A stretch of 64,000 bases of DNA from Bacteroides sp. (GCF_028690125.1 NZ_JAQVBV010000014.1:1-64000), one strand, 5' to 3'. Shown: positions 34,420 to 43,640, counted from the first letter of the stretch. Notes: a model not told the origin generated them from the sequence alone. Translations and numbers: made by a program.

Positions 34420-36411
34420 ATGAAACTAACACTAATTTTATCCTTTTTACTATTCTGTTGGCAAAGTTTAGCTGCAGATGTTATTACTCCGAGTGCTAAA
34501 TTTGGAAACCCTTCGAAAGAAGAGCTTATGATGACTGTGTATGAACCCGATAGTGCAGCATCAGCAGTAGTGCTCCATTCCAAAACGAACGTAGAATATG
34601 AGTTTACCGGACGCAGACTTCGCGTTGTCTATAAATATCATGTCAAAATCAAAGTACTCAAACCAAGTGGGACTTCCTATGCCGATATTACCATTCCTTA
34701 TTTTGCACCCGAAAGCAACTCTTCAATTCCGACAGATATAGTTAGCCATATTGACGCATTCTCTTACAATCTGGATGGAAAAGAAACGGTATCTACTAAG
34801 ATGAAAAATGATATGATTTTCCGGGAACGACTCAATAAGCAGTTTATGCAAGCTAAATTTTCTATCCCCGCAGTAAAAGAAGGTACTCTGTTCGAATACA
34901 AATACGAACTTTCATCCGATTACTTTTACACCATCAATCCATGGATCGCACAACAAGATATCCCGGTTCTTTTTACCCAATACGACATCACAATTCCCGA
35001 TGTGCTGAAATTCAGCACAGATATGCGAGGAGGTGAACGACTGGAAACGAAAAGGGAAGATGTCAATCTTTCTTTTTCCTTTGGAGGAGAGAACGTTGTC
35101 GAAAACTCCAACGGGCATTACTTTCAATTCATAGGCAGACAATTGCCGGCAGTGCGCCCTGACAATAATGTGTGGTGTACAGATGATTATCTGACAGGTG
35201 TAAGTTTTGAATTGAAAGGACTGGAATTGCCCGGCGAACCTTATAAGTCGTTCACACAAGCCTGGGATAATATAGACAAAATGTTATTGGAGGACGATGA
35301 TTTCGGTAAACTACTAAAAACACGTAACCCTTACCAGGAAGAGATAAAAACATTAGGGCTAGACCAACTTCCCGATATACACAATAAAGTAGCAGCCATT
35401 TACACTTTTCTTAAAAACAAAATTTCATGGAACGGACAATATAAGCTTTATGGCAACGACGTGAAAAAGGCGATCAAGGATGGAACAGGTAGTAATGCCG
35501 ACATCAATTTTGTATTAATGAGTATGCTACAAGAAGCCAATATCCCTTGTTTTCCAGTAGTGATGAGTCGCAGAGATACAGGAGTGCTACCTTACATACA
35601 TCCTACCATTAAAAAGTTAAATACATTTGTAGTAGGTATTGCCAATACAGACACCACACTAGTTTATTTGGATGGATCAGTGCAACACGGTTTTATCAAT
35701 GTACTCCCTCCGGTATTGATGGTGAAACGCGCACGCCTAATCAATCCCAATGGACCGTGTAGCTGGATAGACCTTAGTGAGATAGGTAAAAACCAGATCC
35801 GCTCAATGGTAAACGTACAAATAAATACAGACGGAAAGATTGCCGGAACCCGTGTAACAACATACAAGGGGCAATTTGCTTCTTCGTTCCGCAAACGCTA
35901 TCAGGAAGCAAAAGACAGTACGGAATTCATTAATAAACTGGAAGCGAATGAATCTATAAAAATCAGTGAGTTACAGACAAAAAAAGTGACTACTTTCGCT
36001 CCCGATATCACGGAGTTCATTAAGTTTGAAAAACAGGCAGCCGTGAATGGTAATCTTATTTATATCAATCCACTTATATTTCTACATATCAGTAAATGCC
36101 CATTCACACAAGTAGAGCGACAACTCCCGTTGGAGATGCCCTATCCGGAAGAACTCAATTTTAGGATATCTTTGCAAATACCGGAAGGCTACACCGTAGA
36201 GGAATTACCCGAATCTATACAAATCCAAACCTCAGATGGGAAATGTGTTTGTCTATACAAGATAGGCTCTACGAATGGAAAAATCGAGGTAGCATATGTA
36301 TTTAAGTCCGACAAGTTACTTCATCTCCCTGCTGAATATCAAGAAGTGAAATCCTTCTGGGAGCACGTGGCAGAAAAAAACAACCAAATGCTGGTACTAA
36401 AAAAAATATAG
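34420..36411 (+). CDS. DUF3857 / transglutaminase-like paralog, catalytic residues absent
   Basis: 663 aa, signal peptide ending ...WQSLAAD. Collinear with the upstream gene through nearly its whole length: YELSSDYFYTINPWIAQQDIPV, GSNADINFVLMSML, VVMSRRDTGVLPYIHPTIKKLNTFVV and IPEGYTVEELPES all have direct counterparts. As there, the Cys and His of a working transglutaminase are replaced (GSNADI, LNTFVV). The pair thus arose by tandem duplication and has been kept with the same substitutions, arguing for a conserved non-enzymatic function. The next gene starts 29 bases downstream. Confidence 0.82.
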   Translation: MKLTLILSFLLFCWQSLAADVITPSAKFGNPSKEELMMTVYEPDSAASAVVLHSKTNVEYEFTGRRLRVVYKYHVKIKVLKPSGTSYADITIPYFAPESNSSIPTDIVSHIDAFSYNLDGKETVSTKMKNDMIFRERLNKQFMQAKFSIPAVKEGTLFEYKYELSSDYFYTINPWIAQQDIPVLFTQYDITIPDVLKFSTDMRGGERLETKREDVNLSFSFGGENVVENSNGHYFQFIGRQLPAVRPDNNVWCTDDYLTGVSFELKGLELPGEPYKSFTQAWDNIDKMLLEDDDFGKLLKTRNPYQEEIKTLGLDQLPDIHNKVAAIYTFLKNKISWNGQYKLYGNDVKKAIKDGTGSNADINFVLMSMLQEANIPCFPVVMSRRDTGVLPYIHPTIKKLNTFVVGIANTDTTLVYLDGSVQHGFINVLPPVLMVKRARLINPNGPCSWIDLSEIGKNQIRSMVNVQINTDGKIAGTRVTTYKGQFASSFRKRYQEAKDSTEFINKLEANESIKISELQTKKVTTFAPDITEFIKFEKQAAVNGNLIYINPLIFLHISKCPFTQVERQLPLEMPYPEELNFRISLQIPEGYTVEELPESIQIQTSDGKCVCLYKIGSTNGKIEVAYVFKSDKLLHLPAEYQEVKSFWEHVAEKNNQMLVLKKI

Positions 36412-36440
36412 TAAGTAATCACCAATCTATTTGAGTTCAC

Positions 36441-38336
36441 ATGACGAATCGTTCAAGAAACAAGATAACCAGACTCCTATTCTTTGCTTGCGTGAGCCTC
36501 TCTAAATTCTCAGCACAAGCACAGGATGAAACATCCAACACCATCTCCATTGTGCAGGATATGCACACGGAAATCATTTGCAAGTCGATGACACAATCGG
36601 TAGAAAAGCAAAGCATCACCATCACCATTCTCAATCGCAAAGGGATGGACAATGCTCAGTTTATTTGCCGCTGTGATATGTTCAACTCTTTACAAAAGTT
36701 CTCCGGAGAAATATTTAATGCCGCCGGGCAAAGCGTACGGAAGATAAAAAAATCAGATCTTCAGAAGAGTGAATATTCCAGTTCACTCGCTTCGGACGAT
36801 TACTTCTATGTATACGACTGCAATTATCCTTCCTCTCCCTTTACCGTAAAATACGAATGGGAGGTGAAATGTACGAACGGTCTCATCGGTTATCCGCCTT
36901 TCCTACCACAGTTCAGTTTCGACCAGAAAGTGGAAAAAGCTTCTTACCGAATTGAACTCCCTGCCGGACAAACCTGTCGGTATTATGAACAATATACCAA
37001 AGGAAAAAACATTCAGGTGAAAGAGTCTACCGGTCCGGATGGACGACAGATCATCGAAGCCACTGCTTCTAAACTGTCTCCTATTGAGAAAGAGCCGTTT
37101 GGACCCTCTTTTGCGCAACTATTTCCACGCGTATACTTTTCTCCTTCCGCATTTCAGTACGACAAGACCGTAGGAGACATGAGTACCTGGCAAAAGTTTG
37201 GAGAATGGCAAAACAGGTTGCTCGAAGGACGCGATCTGCTGACGGAACCTTTCCGAAAATCACTGCATGAACTGACAGCCAACTGTTCCACCGACCGGGA
37301 GAAGGTGAAAGCTGTATACGACTATCTGGCAAAAAACACACGTTACGTCAGCATTCAGCTAGGAATCGGAGGTTTACAACCTATTGCTGCCACTGATGTC
37401 TGCCGAACGGGATTTGGTGATTGTAAAGGACTCTCCAACTATATGCGTGCCATGCTCAAGGAATTGGGTATTCCTTCTACCTATACCGCCATTAGTACCG
37501 AAAACGAACGACTTATTCCCGATTTTTCGAGTCCTAACCAGATGAATCATGTCATCCTTCATGTTCCGCTTCCGCAAGATACACTTTGGTTGGAATGCAC
37601 CAATCCACAGCTTCCCTTCGGATATGTACATCAAGGCATTGCAGGTCACGATGCATTGCTCATCGAGCCTAACGGAGGACGAGTATATCGCTTGCCCACT
37701 TATCCGGATTCACTAAACACTCAATGTATTACGGCCAAAGTAATACTTTCTCCCACAGACGAAACTCGTATCGAAGTAAATGAAACTTCTCGGTTATTTC
37801 AATACGAAGACGAAGCAGGTATCACTTATCTGGAACCAAATCAAAAGAAAGATCGTATCCGTTCGAATATCAATCTGCCGCAAGCCGATATTCTCAATCT
37901 GCAAATTGATGAACAGAAAGAATCCAACCCGTCTATCACTTTTGACTATACAATCAGCAGTAACCAGTATGGAAATAAAACAGGTAATCGGCTGTTCATG
38001 CCCGTCAATGTTTTCCGTAAAGGGTTTAGTGTCCCCCGTGTCATGAAACGTACACACCCTATTCATATCAACTATGGATATGCAGATACAGACAGCATCC
38101 GTATTTTATTGCCCGAAGGATATGCTATTGAAGGACTTCCCCGTCCGGTCAGTCTGCAAAGTAAATTCGGCAGCTTCCTGTCCTCCGTTCAGGTGAAAGA
38201 CAAAGAGATATTTGTTATCCATCGCCTGATGATGAACAAAGGCGTTTATGATCCCGAAGAATACTCTGCTTTTGTAGATTTCCGTAAACAAGTGGCAGAA
38301 CAGCATAACGGAACAATTGTTCTAAGAAAAGAATAA
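36441..38336 (+). CDS. DUF3857 / transglutaminase family protein with intact Cys-His
   Basis: 631 aa with a signal peptide (cleavage near AQAQ). DUF3857-like N-terminal part (YPSSPFTVKYEWEVKC), then a transglutaminase core in which the nucleophile is present in GFGDCKGLSNY (Cys328) and the histidine in NQMNHVILHV (His370); the third position reads WLECTN, i.e. Glu instead of the usual Asp. A C-terminal beta domain follows (YAIEGLPRPVSLQSKFGSF). It is the only member of the operon likely to be catalytic, possibly as a peptidase or crosslinking enzyme in the envelope. Its sequence is further from the first two than they are from each other. Confidence 0.82.
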   Translation: MTNRSRNKITRLLFFACVSLSKFSAQAQDETSNTISIVQDMHTEIICKSMTQSVEKQSITITILNRKGMDNAQFICRCDMFNSLQKFSGEIFNAAGQSVRKIKKSDLQKSEYSSSLASDDYFYVYDCNYPSSPFTVKYEWEVKCTNGLIGYPPFLPQFSFDQKVEKASYRIELPAGQTCRYYEQYTKGKNIQVKESTGPDGRQIIEATASKLSPIEKEPFGPSFAQLFPRVYFSPSAFQYDKTVGDMSTWQKFGEWQNRLLEGRDLLTEPFRKSLHELTANCSTDREKVKAVYDYLAKNTRYVSIQLGIGGLQPIAATDVCRTGFGDCKGLSNYMRAMLKELGIPSTYTAISTENERLIPDFSSPNQMNHVILHVPLPQDTLWLECTNPQLPFGYVHQGIAGHDALLIEPNGGRVYRLPTYPDSLNTQCITAKVILSPTDETRIEVNETSRLFQYEDEAGITYLEPNQKKDRIRSNINLPQADILNLQIDEQKESNPSITFDYTISSNQYGNKTGNRLFMPVNVFRKGFSVPRVMKRTHPIHINYGYADTDSIRILLPEGYAIEGLPRPVSLQSKFGSFLSSVQVKDKEIFVIHRLMMNKGVYDPEEYSAFVDFRKQVAEQHNGTIVLRKE

Positions 38337-38426
38337 ATCACAAGTTCGATATAACTCGAAACAACAATAAGCCACAAACTTGATATAACAAAGTATCATA
38401 GTTCTTTCTCCTTTTAGAAAAAGCAC

Positions 38427-38434
38427 TACCTTTG
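38427..38434 (+). promoter_or_regulatory. -7 element of the hemolysin III-like gene
   Basis: TACCTTTG; no -33 match. It would give a leader of about 85 nt containing a short GGTCA/TGACC repeat. Confidence 0.45.
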
Positions 38435-38514
38435 TAGTCAATTTTAATCATGTCACTAATCCGGGTCACTATGACCGGCAACTATATAGTAAACATTAGG
38501 ACAATTTGAAAATC

Positions 38515-38530
38515 AGGAGGATAAACTTTG
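38515..38530 (+). promoter_or_regulatory. Strong Shine-Dalgarno that fixes a TTG start
   Basis: AGGAGG (38515-38520) stands seven bases before TTG at 38528. No in-frame ATG exists before the conserved first helix, and the nearby ATG at 38550 is out of frame, so TTG is the likely start. Such a full Shine-Dalgarno is uncommon in Bacteroides. Confidence 0.7.
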
Positions 38531-39178
38531 AAGAATAAACGATATAGCAATGGAGAAGAACGGGCAAATACACTAAGTCACGGGTCAGGTATCCTGCTTG
38601 GACTTTTTGTGAGCTATTTACTATTGAGAAGAGCTGCCGGAAGTGCAGAACCGGATTGGGCCATAGCCAGTGTCTCAATCTACTTGATAGGAATGTTATC
38701 CTCCTATATCAGTTCTACGTGGTATCATGGCAGCCGTCCGGGACGGAGAAAAGAGTTATTACGCAAATTCGACCATGGAGCTATCTATTTACACATTGCT
38801 GGTACATATACTCCGTTCACATTACTTGTGATACGCCATGCAGGTGGTTGGGGATGGGGAGTATTTTCTTTCGTATGGCTATCAGCCATCGTTGGGCTGA
38901 TTCTGAGTTTTACAAAACTGAAAGAACACAGCAATCTGGAAACAATCTGTTACGTGGGAATGGGTAGTGCTATCCTTGTTGCACTGCAACCATTAATGAC
39001 CTGCCTGACAGCAATGGATGCTGCCCCTGCCTTCTGGTGGTTGTTGGGAGGAGGAGCTTCCTATATTGCCGGTGCAGTATTCTATTCACTTCGCAAACCA
39101 TATATGCACGCAGTCTTTCACTTATTCTGTTTAGGAGGAAGCGTTGGACACATCATTGCTATCTGGCTGATACTATAG
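38528..39178 (+). CDS. Hemolysin III / YqfA-like seven-helix membrane protein (PAQR superfamily)
   Basis: 216 aa with seven hydrophobic segments. Family landmarks: EERANTLSHGSGILLG near the N-terminus, SSTWYHGS, the central FDHGAIYLHIAGTYTPFTL and the C-terminal HAVFHLFCLGGSVGHIIAI; the conserved Ser/Asp/His set is the putative metal site of the PAQR superfamily. Despite the name, a haemolytic role is unproven; inner-membrane location is expected. Translation starts at TTG, supported by AGGAGG upstream. Stands alone, followed by a convergent gene pair. Confidence 0.88.
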   Translation: MKNKRYSNGEERANTLSHGSGILLGLFVSYLLLRRAAGSAEPDWAIASVSIYLIGMLSSYISSTWYHGSRPGRRKELLRKFDHGAIYLHIAGTYTPFTLLVIRHAGGWGWGVFSFVWLSAIVGLILSFTKLKEHSNLETICYVGMGSAILVALQPLMTCLTAMDAAPAFWWLLGGGASYIAGAVFYSLRKPYMHAVFHLFCLGGSVGHIIAIWLIL

Positions 39179-39222
39179 TCCGATAGCAATAATCGTGTTT
39201 AAATCAAGAACAACACTTCCCA

Positions 39223-39441
39223 CTATTCCGAATCATTCAGTACAAAGATCTCTTCTACGGGAACTCCGAAGTATCGTGCAATTTTCAATGCAAGCACAGT
39301 GGATGGAATAAACTTTCCGGTTTCCACCGTATTAATTGTTTTACGGGTCACCCCGATAGCAACAGCAAGTTCTTCCTGACTAATATTCTTCATAGCCCTG
39401 TAAACCTTGATTTTATTAATCAAGTCTTTATTTTCCATCAT
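39223..39441 (-). CDS. Small XRE-type HTH regulator
   Basis: 72 aa, almost entirely a helix-turn-helix: KIKVYRAMKNISQEELAVAIGVTRKTINTVETGKFIPSTVLALKIARYFG with the typical QEELA...VTRKTIN recognition pattern, then a short tail (VEEIFVLND). It belongs to the group of small Cro/CI-like proteins commonly paired with a membrane protein. Starts four bases after the stop of the upstream membrane-protein gene, so they are co-translated. Probably represses its own operon. Confidence 0.9.
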   Translation of the reverse strand: MMENKDLINKIKVYRAMKNISQEELAVAIGVTRKTINTVETGKFIPSTVLALKIARYFGVPVEEIFVLNDSE

Positions 39442-39445
39442 CCGG

Positions 39446-39883
39446 TTACGGTTTATATAAAATCAATCTTCGAATTTCAGCAGAGAAAAGAGTGATAGTG
39501 ATCAACATCAGACATCCGACACGAATCGAAAAATTAAGCAATCCACCAAAGACAAATAGAAACAATCCACTAATGAGAGCAGCGTAAAAGCCTGTAGACA
39601 AAGATTTATAGTTATAAACGGAATATATTTCACTGTTTAAAGCGCCCATAAGTCTCCTGTCCTTTCTTATTTTTCCGAGGACTGACGAAGCCCTCCACGT
39701 AACAACTAAAAACAATATATTCAAAGTATTAAACCATATACTTTCATATCTGTTGGATATACCATTATCCATACAATACACCCCCCATATTGTACTTGTC
39801 ATAAGGAACATACCTACAATAGTCCGCACCAAAAGAGCATAAAAACGTTTAGTCTCCATCTTTTCAATAATGTCATTTTCCAT
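39446..39883 (-). CDS. Small integral membrane protein paired with HTH regulator
   Basis: 145 aa from ATG 39883 (MENDIIEKME...); 39892 is an alternative. Four hydrophobic segments are apparent (around LVRTIVGMFLMTSTIWGVY, FNTLNILFLVVTW, FYAALISGLFLFVFGGLL and VGCLMLITITLF), with a charged loop KIRKDRRLMGALNSEIYS between the second and third. I do not recognise a named family. Pairing of a tiny XRE regulator with a four-helix membrane protein is recurrent in Firmicutes and Bacteroidetes; the membrane partner may be the regulated output or the sensor. Confidence 0.75.
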   Translation of the reverse strand: MENDIIEKMETKRFYALLVRTIVGMFLMTSTIWGVYCMDNGISNRYESIWFNTLNILFLVVTWRASSVLGKIRKDRRLMGALNSEIYSVYNYKSLSTGFYAALISGLFLFVFGGLLNFSIRVGCLMLITITLFSAEIRRLILYKP

Positions 39884-39933
39884 AATACCCAAATTTTAAA
39901 TATTTATTTTCGAGTAGCAAATATCACTTATAA

Positions 39934-39966
39934 GTTCCATAAAGGAACCTATAGGTTACAAATATA
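39934..39966 (-). promoter_or_regulatory. Promoter with overlapping palindromes for the HTH/membrane pair
   Basis: The minus strand reads TATATTTG at 39966-39959. Immediately downstream lies a perfect 12-bp palindrome AACCTATAGGTT (39946-39957), and beyond it GTTCC-ATAAA-GGAAC (39934-39948). The position over the transcription start suits autorepression. Confidence 0.5.
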
Positions 39967-40092
39967 AGTAGAATTTATATATCTGCAAATTATATCATAA
40001 GTAATGCATCTAAATTAATTGATAATCTGCTAGAGTCCCTGTCATCAAAAACATTGTTCTTCCCCAATAGCGAGAGAACCAAAGGGGAGGGT

Positions 40093-40135
40093 GAAGGATC
40101 TCTTTTTTGTTATTAAAACAAAGAAGAGATCCTTC
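40093..40135. repeat. Large hairpin, probably a dispersed repeat
   Basis: GAAGGATCTCTT...TTTGT (40093-40110) and ACAAAGAAGAGATCCTTC (40118-40135) pair almost perfectly. The adjoining ATCCTTCGCTACGCTCTGGAT resembles words repeated in Bacteroides intergenic DNA. It may also end transcription on either strand. Confidence 0.6.
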
Positions 40136-40176
40136 GCTACGCTCTGGATGAAACAAACCACCTCTCCCACTCGTTA

Positions 40177-40194
40177 TATACACAAAAGTGTATA
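40177..40194. repeat. Short hairpin just before rpiA
   Basis: TATACAC-AAAA-GTGTATA, ending four bases before the rpiA ATG; could influence initiation. Confidence 0.4.
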
Positions 40195-40198
40195 AACG

Positions 40199-40900
40199 AT
40201 GAAGTGGGAAGATCAACTGATAAAGCATCTGCAATGGTCGGATACGATTATCAACAGAAAGGAGAAAGAGGGTGTAGCCCGTAAAATAGCAGCGATGGCA
40301 AAAGATGGTGATGTGATAGGAGCCGGTTCCGGTTCCACCGTCTACCTCACCTTGTTCAAACTTTCCAAGCGGATTCATGAAGAAAACTTTCACATCGAAG
40401 TCATCCCTGCTTCACAGGAAATCTCGATGACTTGCATACAGCTCGACATTCCGCAGACCACTCTTTGGGAAAAACGCCCCGACTGGACATTCGATGGAGC
40501 AGATGAAGTAGATCCGGATCATAACCTGATAAAAGGACGTGGTGGAGCTATGTTCAAAGAAAAGCTGCTGATAAAAAGCAGTGGAAAAACATTTATTCTC
40601 ATCGACCGAAGCAAACTTACCAATTCGTTAGGTAGCAAGTTTCCAATACCTGTTGAAGTATTTCCTCCGGCTCTGAGCTATGTAGAACATGAGTTGCGAA
40701 AGTTGGGAGCCTCAACAATTACCTTACGTCCGGCACACGGAAAAGACGGAGCAATCTTGACAGAGAGCGGGAACTTCATTCTCGACACCTATTTCAGCTA
40801 CATCAACTCTTCACTGGAGCAACAGTTAAAATCAATAACCGGCGTTATCGAAAGCGGACTTTTCATAGGATATGACGTAAACGTAGTACTATCTGATTGA
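40199..40900 (+). CDS. rpiA: Ribose-5-phosphate isomerase A
   Basis: Interconverts ribose-5-phosphate and ribulose-5-phosphate in the pentose phosphate pathway. The 233-aa product shows the family blocks: VIGAGSGSTVYLTL (substrate phosphate loop), TFDGADEVDPDHNLIKGRGGAMFKEKL (active-site Asp, Glu and Lys region), FILIDRSKLT and ITGVIESGLFIG. A six-residue extension (KWEDQLIKHLQWSD) precedes the usual start but ATG 40199 is the only good initiation codon. No strong promoter was found. The phosphate loop is one residue longer than the common GTGST form. Identity is firm. Confidence 0.93.
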   Translation: MKWEDQLIKHLQWSDTIINRKEKEGVARKIAAMAKDGDVIGAGSGSTVYLTLFKLSKRIHEENFHIEVIPASQEISMTCIQLDIPQTTLWEKRPDWTFDGADEVDPDHNLIKGRGGAMFKEKLLIKSSGKTFILIDRSKLTNSLGSKFPIPVEVFPPALSYVEHELRKLGASTITLRPAHGKDGAILTESGNFILDTYFSYINSSLEQQLKSITGVIESGLFIGYDVNVVLSD

Positions 40901-40952
40901 AAATTTTGATATTATACATTCAGAAAAGAAGTACGGAATGCAGAAAAGTTAC

Positions 40953-40960
40953 TATCTTTG
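40953..40960 (+). promoter_or_regulatory. -7-like element upstream of the TonB-dependent receptor
   Basis: TATCTTTG, about 170 bases upstream of the receptor ATG; no -33. If correct, the leader is long and contains ACCGG-AG-CCGGT at 41097-41108. Confidence 0.4.
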
Positions 40961-41132
40961 GAACCATTATTTTTTGAAACAAAATAGAGACATGACAATT
41001 CTTCCCATTATCAGCACTGTTACTATTTCACGCTTTTGAAAAAACACATTAATAGATCAGCGCTATTTTGAGGAATGAAGTTTTTTATTATTAGTGACCG
41101 GAGCCGGTTCCTACCAAAATACGTTTTGTACA

Positions 41133-43550
41133 ATGAAGAAATTATGTGTATTGCTGACCTTATGCCTGGTGTCCGCCATGATGTGGGCAGCATCGGCTGA
41201 TCCTCAGATTAAAGGTCGTTTGATTGATGCGACAACGAAACAGGTTATCGATTTCGCCGATATCCTATTGTTCAAGAGTGGAGATACGAATCCGCAAATG
41301 AATACTACGCCTGATACAAAAGGGCTTTTCAGCCTCCGGAAAGTAAAGCCCGGAACCTATACATTGATGATTCGTCTCATAGGCTACGATATCGTAACCC
41401 GCGAGAATCTGGTTATTACGGGAAATACAGTCCTCAATCTGGGAGATATAGAACTGAAACCGTTGGAAAACGGTCTGGCAGAAGTAGAAGTGGTAGCAGA
41501 AAAACGGCAACTGGTCTATAAGCTGGATAAGAAAATAGTGGCAGCCTCTACCAATATAGTAGGCAGTGTCGGTTCTGCCGCAGATATCCTCGAAAATACA
41601 CCTTCTATCCGTGTAGATGCTGACGGAGACATTACCTTTCGCGGAAGTACAGGTTTCAAGGTATACATTGACGGTAAACCAAGTGTTTTTTCAGGTACAC
41701 AGGCTTTGGAGCAGATCCCGGCAGGACATATCGAGAACATTGAAATTATCACTACCCCTTCTGCCAAACATGATACAGACGGTGATGTAGGTATTATCAA
41801 TATTATAACCAAGAAGCATTCGTTAAAGGGACTGAGTGGGATGGCAAACTTGTCAGGAAGCACCTGGCTTGCCCGTAATATCGACTTTTTACTGACACAG
41901 CAAAATACCCGTTCGCGTTGGTATGTAGGCGGACAATGGACGGACAGATTGCGTAAAAGTGATTTCGACCAGAAGAAGACTACGATTGTAGGAGATCAGA
42001 CCACCGTTTCCCATTCCGTAGGTCCACGTACGGGTGATTCTTATTACTATACCTTAAAAGGCGGATGGAATCTAGAATTGGCTAAGACTTCCATCAACGT
42101 AGACCTTGAAGGCGGCTATGGTGGTAACAAACGAAAAGGAGATATGTCGTACCAGGAAACCCGTACGATCAAAGGCAGCGAACCGGTGACCGAATTCTAT
42201 AACAGTATTGACGATTACGATAATGATGAGAATATCGGCTTGGGAAGTTTCTCCGTAGAACACCGTTTTAATGAAAAAGGTCATCAGATTGCTGCTTCCG
42301 GATATTATAAATACGGTGGTCATGCACTGGAATATTTCTTCAACGACTTGAACGATCTGGAAGGTAACCGCCAACAGGGACACCGTGCCTACGAAGCGGA
42401 ACATCGGGAGACACTGAGAGCTAATTTGGATTATAACCTGCCTTTTAAAAAAGTCGGCAAACTGGAAGCCGGATACCAATATTATTCCTACCTGGAAGAT
42501 GGAAATTACAATATGGAATGGTGGAATCCGGAAACGCAGAGCTTTTATTGGCGTGATGATATTTACAACACCTTCTATTTTCAGGAAGGAGTAAACTCTG
42601 TTTATGCCATCTTATCCGGCAATTGGAAAGGTTTTGAAGCGCAAGCGGGTGTCCGCGGAGAACATACGCATACTGTGTTAAAAAGTTCCGTTCCCGGAGC
42701 AGACCGGACGAAAAACCGATTTGAATTTTTCCCGTCGGTACATCTGGGATATACATTTGCAAACGAACATCGTCTGCTGTTCTCTTTTTCACGACGCACC
42801 ACCCGCCCGCAATTGTTCTACATGGAACCATATATTACTTACCGTGATTTCTATACTGCCGAAATAGGCAATCCGGATATCCGGCCGGAGTACATCAATT
42901 CTTTTGAGATGAACTACCGCAAAACATTCGGTGAGAACTCAGTTTCGGCTACTTTGTTCCATCGTTCGCGCAAAGATAAAATCGAGCGTTTGCGTGTTCC
43001 CTATATAGCAGGTGTCACGCTTGATTCAATGGCTAATGTAGGACACGACTATTCAACTGGTATCGAGTTAAGCACATCACTTCATCCCGTTAGCTGGTGG
43101 AATACCACCGTAAACGGTAATGTATATCATTATAAGGTGAAAAATGAATTGGCTGCCGGAGGAAAAAACGAATCCAGCACCAATTACGATATCTTATGGA
43201 ACAACCTTTTCACATTAGGGAAATATACACGCCTACAACTGGATGGCAGTTTCGTCGGACCGTCTGTTACCACTCAAGGACGAACCGATGCCTATTGGTA
43301 TGCTAATCTGGCTATCCGCCAACAGTTGCTCAAACGGAAACTCACGGCAACGCTAGCTTTTAAAGACATCTTTCGGTCTGCTTGTTATATCAGCGACATT
43401 CAGACAGCCAATTTGCGCTCGTACACGAAAATCAAACCTAAGTATCCGCAAATCATGCTGACATTGAGTTATACATTCAACAGCTTTAAAGGCAAATCCT
43501 CGCAAACCAAAGAAGACAGAAATGAGATGTTTGAGGGAATCAAGCATTAA
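41133..43550 (+). CDS. TonB-dependent receptor with N-terminal carboxypeptidase-like domain
   Basis: 805 aa. The frame opens at 41094, but ATG 41133 starts a regular signal peptide (cleavage near WAASA). A CarboxypepD regulatory-like domain (about 23-110; IKGRLIDATTKQVIDFADI, GLFSLRKVKPGTYTLMIRLIGY) is followed by a plug (VGSAADILENTPSIRVDADGDITFRG, VYIDGKPSVFSG, IEIITTPSAKHDTDGDVGIINIITKK) and a beta barrel of the outer-membrane-barrel type found in Bacteroidetes. It differs from SusC proteins: no SusD partner and a different plug signature. Ligand unknown. A hairpin terminator lies about 90 bases downstream. Confidence 0.9.
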   Translation: MKKLCVLLTLCLVSAMMWAASADPQIKGRLIDATTKQVIDFADILLFKSGDTNPQMNTTPDTKGLFSLRKVKPGTYTLMIRLIGYDIVTRENLVITGNTVLNLGDIELKPLENGLAEVEVVAEKRQLVYKLDKKIVAASTNIVGSVGSAADILENTPSIRVDADGDITFRGSTGFKVYIDGKPSVFSGTQALEQIPAGHIENIEIITTPSAKHDTDGDVGIINIITKKHSLKGLSGMANLSGSTWLARNIDFLLTQQNTRSRWYVGGQWTDRLRKSDFDQKKTTIVGDQTTVSHSVGPRTGDSYYYTLKGGWNLELAKTSINVDLEGGYGGNKRKGDMSYQETRTIKGSEPVTEFYNSIDDYDNDENIGLGSFSVEHRFNEKGHQIAASGYYKYGGHALEYFFNDLNDLEGNRQQGHRAYEAEHRETLRANLDYNLPFKKVGKLEAGYQYYSYLEDGNYNMEWWNPETQSFYWRDDIYNTFYFQEGVNSVYAILSGNWKGFEAQAGVRGEHTHTVLKSSVPGADRTKNRFEFFPSVHLGYTFANEHRLLFSFSRRTTRPQLFYMEPYITYRDFYTAEIGNPDIRPEYINSFEMNYRKTFGENSVSATLFHRSRKDKIERLRVPYIAGVTLDSMANVGHDYSTGIELSTSLHPVSWWNTTVNGNVYHYKVKNELAAGGKNESSTNYDILWNNLFTLGKYTRLQLDGSFVGPSVTTQGRTDAYWYANLAIRQQLLKRKLTATLAFKDIFRSACYISDIQTANLRSYTKIKPKYPQIMLTLSYTFNSFKGKSSQTKEDRNEMFEGIKH

Positions 43551-43640
43551 ACTTATTCACATTAATCCAATCATAAAAGGCGCGGATTACACCGAATTCC
43601 AAGACCTCGCAAATATTTAGGTCTAAAATATAGTCAATAA

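Noticed and set aside
40010..40393. 127-codon frame on the minus strand overlapping rpiA
   Set aside because: It lies antisense to conserved rpiA sequence and across a hairpin repeat, with no domain or promoter.
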